Assembly: GCA_017481065.1 (NCBI GenBank)
Contig: JAFUPT010000121.1
Location: 1-11,299, forward strand
Length of the DNA stretch: 11,299 bases
Reading direction: 5' to 3'
From: Clostridia bacterium
GTDB lineage: Bacteria; Bacillota_A; Clostridia; Christensenellales; Aristaeellaceae
Shown here: in pieces, positions 1 through 5,918 of the stretch
Numbering within the stretch: the stretch's first letter is position 1
Layout: the number at the start of each line of letters is the position of its first letter
Notes under the pieces: model-generated
The model's input: only the letters and a program-made list of their open reading frames with translations
What the model was told of the DNA's origin: nothing
Database searches by the model: none
Translations under genes and position numbers: made by a program

Positions 1-201
1 AGCTGTCCCGCGAAAGGACAGCTCCAGTGACGTCTTTGGGATAGAAATCTATCCGGATTCAGGATCAATATGTTTTGCCTGCTCACGCAGATGAATTTTG
101 TGTCAGGTCAAGCAGCGAATCTGAAGGCTTAGTTGGGCTAAGTCGAAGATTCGATGTGCAGAGATAGCGCAAAAGGCGCTGCGTGAAGCTGCAACAACAT
201 A
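1..201. other. Hairpin-rich intergenic region downstream of the TRAP binding-protein gene
   Basis: No convincing gene is seen here. The stretch follows the stop codon of the minus-strand TRAP solute-binding gene, where a dctQ-like gene would usually come next. It holds several inverted repeats. Positions 1-23 form an 8-bp perfect stem (AGCTGTCC/GGACAGCT) with a 7-nt loop. Positions 39-54 form GGATAGA/TCTATCC. Positions 116-153 form a 7-bp stem (CGAATCT/AGATTCG), an internal loop and a 5-bp upper stem (CTTAG/CTAAG). Positions 166-180 form AGCGC/GCGCT. None has a clear T-run after it on the minus strand, so I would not call a terminator. A role in mRNA stability or in setting the ratio of binding protein to membrane subunits is inference. 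Confidence 0.5.
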
Positions 202-1197
202 TTAACCGAGAGCCTTAACCTGCTCCAGCAGTTCGAGATCCCAGTCAGCAGAGGTGGGAGACTCGAGGTAGTAGGCCTGTACGTGCTCGGAGAAAGCATC
301 CAGGTCGGCGTTGTAAACGGAAACGCCCTTGCTCTTGAAGAACTCAACCAGCTCGGCTTCGCGGCCCAGGGTGGTCTCGTCGCAGTACTTGCGGCCGGCT
401 TCTACGCCGTCCAGAACGATCTGCTGCTGCTCAGCGGTCAGGCTGTTCCAGAACTCGAGGTTGATTGCGGGCCATACGGAGTCAACCAGATGGTTGGTGA
501 TGGTGATGGACTTCTGAACCTCATAGAACTTTGCGGACTCAACGGTGGGCAGGGGGTTGTCCTGGCCGTCTACAACGCCGGTCTGCAGAGCCAGATACAG
601 CTCAGAGAAGGAGATGGGGGTGGGGTTGGCGCCGATGGCCTTGCCGAGCTCGATCCAAGCATCGGAGTTGGGCATGCGCAGGTTGATGCCGTTCAGGTCA
701 GCGGGGGTGGTGATGGCCTTGTCCTCAGACAGGGAGATCTGACGGGAGCCCAGATACCATGCGCCCAGGGGCAGCACGCCCTGCTCCTCACCGATCTTGG
801 CGAAGGCAGCCTTGCCGATTTCGCCGTTGAGAACAGCGGTCATGTGGTCATAGGACTTGAAGGTGTAGCCGGCAGCGAACATGCCAACCCACGGAGAACC
901 GCTGGTCAGCCAGCTGGCGGAGATCAGGGACATCTGGGCGTCGTTACCGGCAACGGCAACAACTTCCTCTTCCTGGGTGAAGAGAACGGCGTCGGTGTAA
1001 ACTTCTACCTGGATATTGCCGGCGGAAGCTTCTTCAACATACTTTTCAAACTCCATCATGGCCTTGGCATGGGTGTCAGTGTTGACAGCAGTCAGGGTCA
1101 CAATGATCTTCTGGGGATCGCCGAGGTCCTCTGCGAATGCGCCGCAGACGGACAGGCTCAGAATCAGAGCCAGAACCAGAGCAAGAATTTTCTTCAT
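202..1197 (-). CDS. dctP: TRAP transporter solute-binding protein, DctP family
   Basis: This is the secreted binding component of a tripartite ATP-independent periplasmic (TRAP) transporter, which delivers an organic or sugar acid to a DctQM membrane unit driven by an ion gradient. The 331-residue protein starts with a signal peptide (Lys2-Lys3, hydrophobic 4-17) with a likely signal peptidase I site after Ala-Phe-Ala22. Cys18 is present but the preceding Leu-Ser-Val does not fit a good lipobox, so a lipoprotein is possible but less supported. The family core is visible: Asn-Leu-Arg-Met-Pro with Arg174, the usual carboxylate-clamping arginine, and the QTGVVDGQDNP segment at about 205-215. The start is supported by AGGAGG 8 nt upstream. 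No DctQ or DctM gene is present in the window; they probably lie to the left. Cotranscription with the two upstream aldolase genes suggests a sugar-acid or keto-acid ligand. The family is firm; the ligand is unknown. Confidence 0.93.
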   Translation of the reverse strand: MKKILALVLALILSLSVCGAFAEDLGDPQKIIVTLTAVNTDTHAKAMMEFEKYVEEASAGNIQVEVYTDAVLFTQEEEVVAVAGNDAQMSLISASWLTSGSPWVGMFAAGYTFKSYDHMTAVLNGEIGKAAFAKIGEEQGVLPLGAWYLGSRQISLSEDKAITTPADLNGINLRMPNSDAWIELGKAIGANPTPISFSELYLALQTGVVDGQDNPLPTVESAKFYEVQKSITITNHLVDSVWPAINLEFWNSLTAEQQQIVLDGVEAGRKYCDETTLGREAELVEFFKSKGVSVYNADLDAFSEHVQAYYLESPTSADWDLELLEQVKALG

Positions 1198-1228
1198 GGG
1201 GTTTTCCTCCTTGAAAAATTATCATCCA

Positions 1229-1480
1229 GCGGCTTTTTGCCGCAAAGATTCGTAGTACGGGCGGGATTACGCTGGGGCTACGTCAGGGGCGCTGCCCCTG
1301 AAACCCCGCTTAAGGGACATTGTCCCTTAAGAATCCCATCCATTGCGCTGCTTCGCAGCGCTGGGAGAATTAATTTTCATTTGTGCCGGGTCAAGGGGCG
1401 GCTCGCCCCTTGCAGGAGTCCAGAGGACAGCGTCCTCTGGCAAGGGGGCATGGGGGACAAAGCCCCCCAACGTTCCCCTT
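1229..1480. repeat. Modular hairpin array A between aldolase and TRAP genes
   Basis: The gap between the HpaI-family gene and dctP is almost wholly made of hairpins: 1229-1243 (GCGGC, T5 loop), 1284-1300 (CAGGGGC, loop GCT), 1309-1331 (10 bp, CTTAAGGGAC, loop ATT), 1345-1361 (GCGCTGC, loop TTC), 1392-1412 (9 bp, CAAGGGGCG, loop GCT), 1420-1440 (9 bp, CCAGAGGAC, loop AGC) and 1451-1469 (TGGGGG with one mismatch, loop AAA, inside an outer AAGGGG/CCCCTT pair). Six of the seven stems are perfect. Short linkers such as GCCGGGTC and CTCTGGCA recur in array B (3499-3684). It lies directly 3' of the aldolase stop codon, and dctP must be transcribed through it or from an unseen promoter inside it. I see no open frame of its own worth calling. 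Confidence 0.8.
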
Positions 1481-2274
1481 CACTTCGTAATCCCGTTCTC
1501 CTTCAAAAATTCAAAGGTTTCCCTGCAGCCGAGGGACATGTAAGCGATATCATCGCCGCAGCCGATGAAATTCGCGCCGCGGTCGGCCCATTCCTTCATG
1601 GTGATCTTATCGCCTGCACCGAGGGACACGCCGAAGGGCTTGCCCGCAGCCTTGCACTTGGCGGCGAAGAGATCATAGATGGGGAACATTTCTTCATTGC
1701 GTGTATCGCAGAGATGGCCGTAGGACGCGGAGAGATCGTTGGGGCCGCAGATGAGCAGGTCAATGCCCTCCACGGCGAGGATCTCATCCAAATTCTCGAT
1801 GGCGAGCTTGTGCTCGATCTGGAGGATGCGCAGGAAGGATTTCTCGGCATTTTCCAGATATTCGCCGTTGGTCAGCGCACCATACTGGTTGGCACGGCGG
1901 GGTCCGAAGCCGCGCACGCCCTTGAGGGGATAGGTGCAGCTGCGCACAGCCTGCCGGGCTTCCTCGGCGGTGCACACCATGGGCAGGATGATGCCGTCCG
2001 GGCCCATTTCAAGCACGGGCTTGATGCGCACCGGATCGTTCCACGCCACGCGCACGAGGGATGCGCAGCCGCTCGAAGCGCAGGCCATGATGTGGCCCAA
2101 GATGGTGTTCAGATCAAATGCGGAATGCTCGGCGTCGATCCAGATGGCGTCGAAGCCGTGGTAGCCCAGCAGCTCGGTAATCTCCGGATCGGTGAAGAAC
2201 ACATGGCCGCCGATCACGGTTTCGCCCTTGCGGAATTTTTCCCGCAGGGCTTCGGCGAGAAGTGCCTGTTTCAT
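1480..2274 (-). CDS. HpcH/HpaI-family class II aldolase
   Basis: This is a 264-residue divalent-metal aldolase of the HpcH/HpaI family, whose members reversibly split 2-keto-3-deoxy acids or 4-hydroxy-2-oxo acids into pyruvate and an aldehyde in the cytosol. Expected residues are all in place with the family spacing: His50 in DAEH (base), Arg75 in LVRV (pyruvate-binding), Glu154 in LQIE and Asp180 in GPNDLSASYG (metal ligands). The stretch YPLKGVRGFGPRRANQYG (115-132) is typical of the family. The ATG has AGAAGG about 9 nt upstream. It lies between a DapA-family gene and a TRAP binding protein on the same strand, which points to catabolism of an imported sugar acid. Close relatives include 2-keto-3-deoxy-L-rhamnonate aldolase (RhmA), 5-keto-4-deoxyglucarate aldolase (GarL) and HpaI; sequence reading alone does not choose among them. 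Confidence 0.92.
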   Translation of the reverse strand: MKQALLAEALREKFRKGETVIGGHVFFTDPEITELLGYHGFDAIWIDAEHSAFDLNTILGHIMACASSGCASLVRVAWNDPVRIKPVLEMGPDGIILPMVCTAEEARQAVRSCTYPLKGVRGFGPRRANQYGALTNGEYLENAEKSFLRILQIEHKLAIENLDEILAVEGIDLLICGPNDLSASYGHLCDTRNEEMFPIYDLFAAKCKAAGKPFGVSLGAGDKITMKEWADRGANFIGCGDDIAYMSLGCRETFEFLKENGITK

Positions 2275-2302
2275 GTTGAATTACCTTCTTTTATGAAAGT
2301 AT

Positions 2303-2459
2303 GTTTGCCGGGAATCAGCGCGATGGCCAAATTGTGATGAAACCGGCAAGACAAGGAAGCAAGGTTTTCAATAAGGGAGCTTACTTAAACGTAAGTGACC
2401 GCAATTGGAAACCGCAGCTGACGCAGTAAGCGCAAGCGTTTGCCGGGAATCAGCGCGAT
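2303..2459. repeat. 22-bp direct repeat flanking a foldable intergenic element
   Basis: The 191-bp gap between the two aldolase genes carries an exact 22-bp direct repeat at 2303-2324 and 2438-2459 (it begins GTTTGCCGGGAATC and ends GCGCGAT). Each copy contains TTTGCCGG, and a single CCGGCAAG at 2343-2350 can pair with either copy, so two mutually exclusive stems are possible. Nested between them is GGTTTTC (2363-2369) pairing with GGAAACC, and inside that CTTAC/GTAAG around 2380-2395. I see no open reading frame or obvious promoter here, and the downstream aldolase gene starts about 30 nt after the left repeat copy. Function is unknown: a transcribed regulatory leader, a decayed small mobile element, or a simple duplication are all possible. 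Confidence 0.7.
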
Positions 2460-2465
2460 TTGGGA

Positions 2466-3383
2466 TTACTTGCAATACCTCTCATAGGCGTCGTTGCACA
2501 GTGCATCCATGTTGTAAACCTCGGTCTTGAAGGTTTCGCACAGCAGGCTGTCGTCCTGAACGCGGCAGAAGGTGGTGATGGGCAGCTTTTCGATCTCCTT
2601 GAGATGGAATTTGCTGTTCACGGGGTAGAGCTGGCGCTCGATCAGGGAAGCGATGGAGAGCACTTCCTGAACCTTCTGGGCATTGGGATGATGGATATTG
2701 TTGCACAGCCACACATACAGCTCCGGATGGAAGTTTGCCATGATGCCGCTGTAACCCGGCGCGCCGTCCAGCATGGACTGCAGCAGGGTGGTGGTGTTGG
2801 CATTGTAGAGCTTCAGGTTGGTGCCTTCGATGGCAGCCAGCTTGGTGCGGATGGTGGCGGCGTCGCAGCAGGTGTCCTTCAGGAAATAGAAGCGGTTGGT
2901 CTCTGCGATGTGCTTGATCATCTCGGGAGTCATCAGGCGCTTATAGGGACGGGGGCATTCGTATGCGCCGAGGTGCACGGCGGGATCGATGCGCTCCAGC
3001 AGGCGATCCATGTTCTTCATCCAAACATCATCGCTCTCATCCTCACGGGCAGCATGGTTGGTGATGGTGATCACGGCGTTTACGCCGGTCTCCGCCATGG
3101 TATTCAGCTCGCGAACCTGGTCCTCGAAATCTTCGCTGGTATGGCCGGAAGCAACTACCGGCACGCGGCCCTTCACCTGATCCACGGTGATCTTGGCCAC
3201 TTCCATGCGCTCCTCAAAGTTCAGCATGTGGATTTCGCTGCTCTGGCAGGATGCGAACAGGCCGTTCACGCCATTTTCCAGATACCATTCGATCAGCGCG
3301 CGCAGGCCCTGTTCGTCGATTTCGCCCTTGCGGGTCATGGGGGTGAGCATTACCGGATATACGCCGCCCGGATAGTTATTCAT
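2466..3383 (-). CDS. DapA/NanA-family (dihydrodipicolinate synthase-like) lyase
   Basis: This 305-residue protein belongs to the class I, Schiff-base aldolase family that includes dihydrodipicolinate synthase, N-acetylneuraminate lyase and several keto-deoxy sugar acid aldolases or dehydratases. It is a cytosolic (beta/alpha)8 barrel. The Schiff-base lysine is Lys169 in FYFLKD, and the conserved active-site tyrosine is Tyr141 in GAYECPRPYKR. The usual GTTGE or GSTGE loop is replaced by SCQSSE at about 45-50, so biosynthetic DHDPS activity is unlikely. The length matches the family. The start codon has GGAGG a few nt upstream (AGGAGGCATAAATATG). It is the first gene of the aldolase-TRAP unit and has its own promoter. 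A catabolic role on a keto-deoxy sugar acid is inferred from context; the substrate is not known. Confidence 0.9.
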   Translation of the reverse strand: MNNYPGGVYPVMLTPMTRKGEIDEQGLRALIEWYLENGVNGLFASCQSSEIHMLNFEERMEVAKITVDQVKGRVPVVASGHTSEDFEDQVRELNTMAETGVNAVITITNHAAREDESDDVWMKNMDRLLERIDPAVHLGAYECPRPYKRLMTPEMIKHIAETNRFYFLKDTCCDAATIRTKLAAIEGTNLKLYNANTTTLLQSMLDGAPGYSGIMANFHPELYVWLCNNIHHPNAQKVQEVLSIASLIERQLYPVNSKFHLKEIEKLPITTFCRVQDDSLLCETFKTEVYNMDALCNDAYERYCK

Positions 3384-3421
3384 ATTTATGCCTCCTAATG
3401 CTTGTTACAGCAAGATTAACC

Positions 3422-3458
3422 TGTATTACAATTATACATCATATGCGTGTCAGGTCAA
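3422..3458 (-). promoter_or_regulatory. Promoter of the aldolase-TRAP unit with GntR-like operator
   Basis: Read on the minus strand, TTGACC (3458-3453), a 16-bp spacer and TATAAT (3436-3431) form a strong sigma-A promoter about 50 nt before the DapA-like start codon. Directly after the -10 box is the odd-centred palindrome TGTAATACA (3430-3422), part of TTGTAATACAG, which fits the GT-N3-AC core typical of FadR/FCD-type GntR operators. Its position would block open-complex formation or early transcription. That the neighbouring regulator binds it is inference. Confidence 0.75.
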
Positions 3459-3498
3459 TAGCTATCGTGAAAATTAACCAAATTAATTTAGATTTGGG

Positions 3499-3684
3499 AA
3501 GGGGAACGCTGGGATTACGCTAGGGGATGCTGTCCCTGAACCCCTCAGCAGGCGACGCAAAGCGTCGCTAAATTTTTAAAGGCACGCTTTGCGTGCCTTT
3601 TCTGCCGGGTCCAGGGGGAGGTCTCCCCCTGGCGGGGTCCGGGGCAGCGCCCCGGCAGGGTTCCAAGAGAACAGCGTTCTCTGG
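3499..3684. repeat. Modular hairpin array B downstream of the GntR gene
   Basis: The 316-bp gap 3384-3699 contains, beyond the promoter, a chain of hairpins related to array A: 3522-3537 (imperfect AGGG/CCCT), 3552-3568 (GCGACGC, loop AAA), 3578-3600 (AAAGGCACGC, loop TTT), 3611-3632 (CCAGGGGGAG with CTCCCCCTGG), 3639-3655 (CCGGGGC, loop AGC) and 3663-3684 (CCAAGAGAAC with GTTCTCTGG, loop AGC, one bulge). Shared pieces with array A include GGGATTACGCT at the start, GCCGGGTC before a stem, and AGC between arms followed by TCTGGCAA. GAAGGGGAACG at 3499-3509 is the inverted copy of 1471-1481. The array begins 16 nt from the GntR stop codon. No gene is seen within it. Confidence 0.8.
3578..3600. 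terminator. Likely intrinsic terminator inside hairpin array B
   Basis: A perfect 10-bp stem AAAGGCACGC/GCGTGCCTTT with a TTT loop is followed by TTTTC on the plus strand and by TTTAAAAATTT on the minus strand. It could end the GntR transcript coming from the right. The T-runs are short, so termination is likely but not certain. A near copy lies at 5134-5155. Confidence 0.55.
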
Positions 3685-3699
3685 CAACGCCTCCCTCCG

Positions 3700-4410
3700 T
3701 CACTTCCCGATCTTATAATACACCTCGTAATTCCGGCGCGACTGGTCCAGATGTTCAAATACCATCTTCTCAGCCCGTTCGGCGTCGCGCGCCCGCAGCG
3801 CATCCATAATCCGCTGGTGGCGGGTGATGGCGTCATCGATGCCGCCCTCCACGAAGATGCCGATGCGGATCACATCCTTAAATACATTTGCCATGGTTTC
3901 CACCAGCAGGGAAAGCAGCGGATTCCCGGAATAGCGCGCGATGCTCTTATGGAACTGGAAGTCCAAATCGCGCCGCTCCAGCACGCCGATGTTGTAGTTC
4001 CTCAGTTTCAGCAGGATCTCGTCCAGCTCGGCAAAATTTTCCTCCGTGGCCTTCTCCGCCGCCGCGCGCACCGCCGCCGCCTCAAGATAATAGCGCACAT
4101 CATAAACGCTGCGGTAATCGATGGCGTCGTCCATGCGGATGATGCGCGTAACCATATGGGACAAATCCTCCACATCCGGCTTGGTCACATATGCGCCGCT
4201 GCCGGTTCGGCTGGCAATCAGGCCCCGCGCGCGCAGGATTTTCAGCGCCTCGCGCACCACAGTGCGGCTGGCGGAAAAGCGCTCGGTAAGCTGCTGCTCG
4301 GAGGCCAGCCTCTCGCCCACCTTGCCGCCGGCGAGAATTTCCTCCTCCAGGCAATCGGCAATCTGCTCAGAGAGCTTGGCCCGCCTGGAATTAAACTCAT
4401 AATAATCCAT
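3700..4410 (-). CDS. GntR-family transcriptional regulator, FCD (FadR C-terminal) subfamily
   Basis: This 236-residue DNA-binding regulator has an N-terminal winged helix-turn-helix (about 11-75; GERLASEQQLTERF, SRTVVREALKILRARGLI, then the TGSGAYV wing) and a C-terminal all-helical FCD ligand domain (about 103-225). The FCD metal-site pattern is intact: Asp150 and His154 in DLDFQFH, His198 in TRHQR and His220 in FEHLDQ. Such regulators sense small organic acids, often uronates, gluconate or keto-acids, and usually repress nearby catabolic genes. I chose the ATG at 4410 because GGAG at 4417-4420 lies 6 nt upstream; a TTG four codons earlier overlaps that GGAG and is a poor start. It is divergent from the YhcH-family gene and upstream of the aldolase-TRAP unit, so it probably controls both. 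Confidence 0.92.
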   Translation of the reverse strand: MDYYEFNSRRAKLSEQIADCLEEEILAGGKVGERLASEQQLTERFSASRTVVREALKILRARGLIASRTGSGAYVTKPDVEDLSHMVTRIIRMDDAIDYRSVYDVRYYLEAAAVRAAAEKATEENFAELDEILLKLRNYNIGVLERRDLDFQFHKSIARYSGNPLLSLLVETMANVFKDVIRIGIFVEGGIDDAITRHQRIMDALRARDAERAEKMVFEHLDQSRRNYEVYYKIGK

Positions 4411-4439
4411 ATATATCTCCAATGATAGAATATAACAAC

Positions 4440-4469
4440 ATTATACCCAGAAACCACCATCCCGCGCAA
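4440..4469 (-). promoter_or_regulatory. Probable promoter of the GntR-family gene
   Basis: On the minus strand a perfect TATAAT lies at 4445-4440, with a weak -35 candidate TTGCGC (4469-4464) 18 bp upstream. It would give a leader of about 20-25 nt carrying the GGAG ribosome site. The -10 box is convincing and the -35 box is not. Confidence 0.55.
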
Positions 4470-4483
4470 GGGCCTGCTGTAAA

Positions 4484-4499
4484 TTTGTGAATTGACAAA
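4484..4499. promoter_or_regulatory. Imperfect 16-bp palindrome overlapping the yhcH -35 box (candidate operator)
   Basis: TTTGTGAATTGACAAA matches its own reverse complement at 14 of 16 positions, the only breaks being the paired G positions flanking AATT. It covers the whole TTGACA box of the rightward promoter and lies about 40 bp upstream of the leftward regulator promoter's -10 box. A dyad exactly over a -35 box in a divergent regulator-target gap is a classic repressor site. Binding by the adjacent GntR protein is inferred; its spacing (GT-N6-AC) differs from the GT-N3-AC site at 3422-3430. Confidence 0.5.
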
Positions 4500-4520
4500 A
4501 GCGCTTCATGATACTATACT
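4492..4520 (+). promoter_or_regulatory. Near-consensus sigma-A promoter of the YhcH-family gene
   Basis: TTGACA (4492-4497), a 17-bp spacer and TATACT (4515-4520) form an almost ideal vegetative promoter, followed by GGAGG at 4531-4535 and the chosen ATG at 4546. The leader would be only about 20 nt. A promoter this strong is usually held by a repressor, in keeping with the palindrome over its -35 box. Confidence 0.85.
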
Positions 4521-4545
4521 TTTCACATATGGAGGTATGAGAACT

Positions 4546-5001
4546 ATGATTTACGATATCCTGAGCAACCTTTCCTGCTATCGCGGCCTTTCCGCCAACA
4601 TGGACCGCGCCCTCGAAGCCCTCGCAAGCACCGATTTTTCCGCCCAGCCCGCCGGCAAATATGAAATCGACGGCGATAATGTTTTCTACATGATCCAGGA
4701 GCCCGAGCTCCGCGATGAGGAATCCGCCCTCTACGAAATCCATAAAAAGTATGCCGACATCCAGTTTGCCCTCACCGACGGCGAAACCATCCTCGCGCTC
4801 CCCACTTCCGCCATCGAGGATTGGCAGCCCTTCGATGAAGCCAGGGACATCGGCTTCTCCATGAACACCGAGCCCGGCATCCCGCTGGAAATGAACGCCG
4901 GCAGCTTCGCCATCTTCTTCCCCCAGGATGCGCATATGCCCTGCCTGCGCGGCGGCAATGCAAAAAAATGCCGGAAGGTTGTCTTCAAGGTGAAGCTGTA
5001 A
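4546..5001 (+). CDS. YhcH/YjgK/YiaL-family protein
   Basis: This 151-residue cytosolic protein belongs to the YhcH/YjgK/YiaL (DUF386) cupin-like family, small metal-binding beta-barrels found with sialic acid, uronate and keto-gulonate catabolic genes and with the beta subunit of some evolved beta-galactosidases. Family marks are the MIYDIL start, Glu64-Ile-His66-Lys-Lys-Tyr-Ala-Asp-Ile-Gln and FFPQDAHMP with His130. I chose the ATG at 4546 because GGAGG is 10 nt upstream; an ATG at 4537 is only 1 nt from it, and the frame's earliest possible start lies in the -35 box. E. coli YiaL is encoded with the TRAP system YiaMNO, which parallels the TRAP gene here. The exact reaction is not settled in the family; a sugar anomer or isomer step is commonly proposed. 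Confidence 0.9.
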   Translation: MIYDILSNLSCYRGLSANMDRALEALASTDFSAQPAGKYEIDGDNVFYMIQEPELRDEESALYEIHKKYADIQFALTDGETILALPTSAIEDWQPFDEARDIGFSMNTEPGIPLEMNAGSFAIFFPQDAHMPCLRGGNAKKCRKVVFKVKL

Positions 5002-5051
5002 GGCGGATTCGCAAGGGAAAATGCTATCCCCCGGACTCTTCAGCGCAAAAT

Positions 5052-5077
5052 GCGGCCTCGTTTCGGGACCGCTTTTT
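5052..5077 (+). terminator. Intrinsic terminator of the YhcH-family gene
   Basis: GCGG and CCGC arms (5052-5055 and 5069-5072) enclose one mismatch, a further 4 pairs (one G-U) and a TTT loop, and are followed by TTTTT at 5073-5077. It lies about 50 nt after the stop codon at 5001 and fits a rho-independent terminator on the plus strand. Confidence 0.7.
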
Positions 5078-5133
5078 GAATATTGTTTTTTACGCATGCG
5101 GATAGCTCCCGCAATTCCCCTCATAAAAAATTT

Positions 5134-5194
5134 AAGGCACGCATTCACGTGCCTTTTCTGATTTTCCAGGGGCCTCATGGGACAGCGTCCCCAT
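5134..5194. terminator. Bidirectional terminator and short third copy of the hairpin repeat
   Basis: AAGGCACG/CGTGCCTT (5134-5155, loop CATTCA) is followed on the minus strand by AAATTTTTT, making it the likely terminator of the methyltransferase gene, and on the plus strand by TTTTCTG. A second hairpin, ATGGGAC-AGC-GTCCCCAT (5177-5194, one bulge), touches the methyltransferase stop codon. Both modules match units of arrays A and B: the GGCACG stem followed by TTTTCTG, and the AGC loop with a GAC/GTC closing arm. Confidence 0.7.
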
Positions 5195-5898
5195 CATTTC
5201 CGCGCCACGATGAACCAGGTCGTGCCGTGCTCGCCGCTGTCCAGCAGCAGCTGGTCAGCGCACTGCACAATCTCAAATCCCGCCTCGCGCAGTAAGGAAC
5301 AGATCGCATCCACATCATGAACGATCTCAGTGATGTTTTCCTCAAACTTATACGCGCCGTTTTCAAACACGGTCGTCTTCAGGTTGATCACGCCCGCTTC
5401 ATTCCGGGTAATCAGGAACTGCGCCTTGATCGTCTCGCTGAAATCCAGGTCGATCGGCTCCCCGGGCGAAACCTCGCGCTCATTCAGGATATCAAACACA
5501 AAATGCCCGCCATCGCTCAAATAGTCATATACATTCCTAAAAATCTGCCCGATATCCTCCAGCGACATGATGTGGTTCAGCGCATCGCCGGTGCAGGTCA
5601 CCAGGTCAAATTGTTTCTCAGGGCGGTAAGTGATCATATTTGCCACGTCATAATGAATCTGCGGCGCGTTCTCCCGGGCAATGGCGATCATGCCCTCCGA
5701 AAGATCAATCCCGGCGGATTCGATGCCGTTTTCATGCAGCAACTCGCAGAGCACACCCGTTCCGCAGCCGAGATCAAGGCTGCTGCGAACCTTAAAATCA
5801 TTTCGACGCACCCACTCCAGCAATTGTTCACCAAAAGCACGGGGAAAATAATTCCAGCCGAACTCATTATAAACCCTGCAAAATGCGCTGCTGTACAT
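5194..5898 (-). CDS. Class I SAM-dependent methyltransferase
   Basis: This is a 234-residue cytosolic methyltransferase of the seven-strand Rossmann type. Motif I is LDLGCGTG at 41-48 (SAM glycine loop), the acidic residue binding the ribose is Asp65 in GIDLSEGM, and FDLVTCTGDALNHI (97-110) is the post-I region. The C-terminal part (about 130-234) has the beta-rich FDILNERE layout of generic Methyltransf_25/11-like enzymes acting on small molecules. The substrate cannot be read from the sequence. I chose the ATG at 5898 with GGAGG 8 nt upstream over the adjoining TTG. The gene starts about 20 nt after the terminator following the tRNA-Asn fragment, which leaves no room for an ordinary promoter after that terminator. 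It has no evident link to either sugar cluster. Confidence 0.88.
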   Translation of the reverse strand: MYSSAFCRVYNEFGWNYFPRAFGEQLLEWVRRNDFKVRSSLDLGCGTGVLCELLHENGIESAGIDLSEGMIAIARENAPQIHYDVANMITYRPEKQFDLVTCTGDALNHIMSLEDIGQIFRNVYDYLSDGGHFVFDILNEREVSPGEPIDLDFSETIKAQFLITRNEAGVINLKTTVFENGAYKFEENITEIVHDVDAICSLLREAGFEIVQCADQLLLDSGEHGTTWFIVARK

Positions 5899-5918
5899 CA
5901 AATCATCCTCCAGTACAA

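Noticed and set aside
1284..1480. CRISPR array
   Set aside because: Units are hairpins of differing sequence and length rather than identical repeats with spacers, and no cas genes are nearby.
283..2337. A 684-codon plus-strand open frame across dctP, hairpin array A and the HpaI-family gene
   Set aside because: It is antisense to two clear family members, spans an unrelated intergenic gap, has no ribosome site, and its translation shows no recognisable domain; it results from codon bias of the opposite strand.
4499..4506. AAGCGCTT between the -35 and -10 boxes as a CcpA cre site
   Set aside because: The 8-bp core matches, but the flanking TGA/TCA needed for a cre site is absent on both sides.
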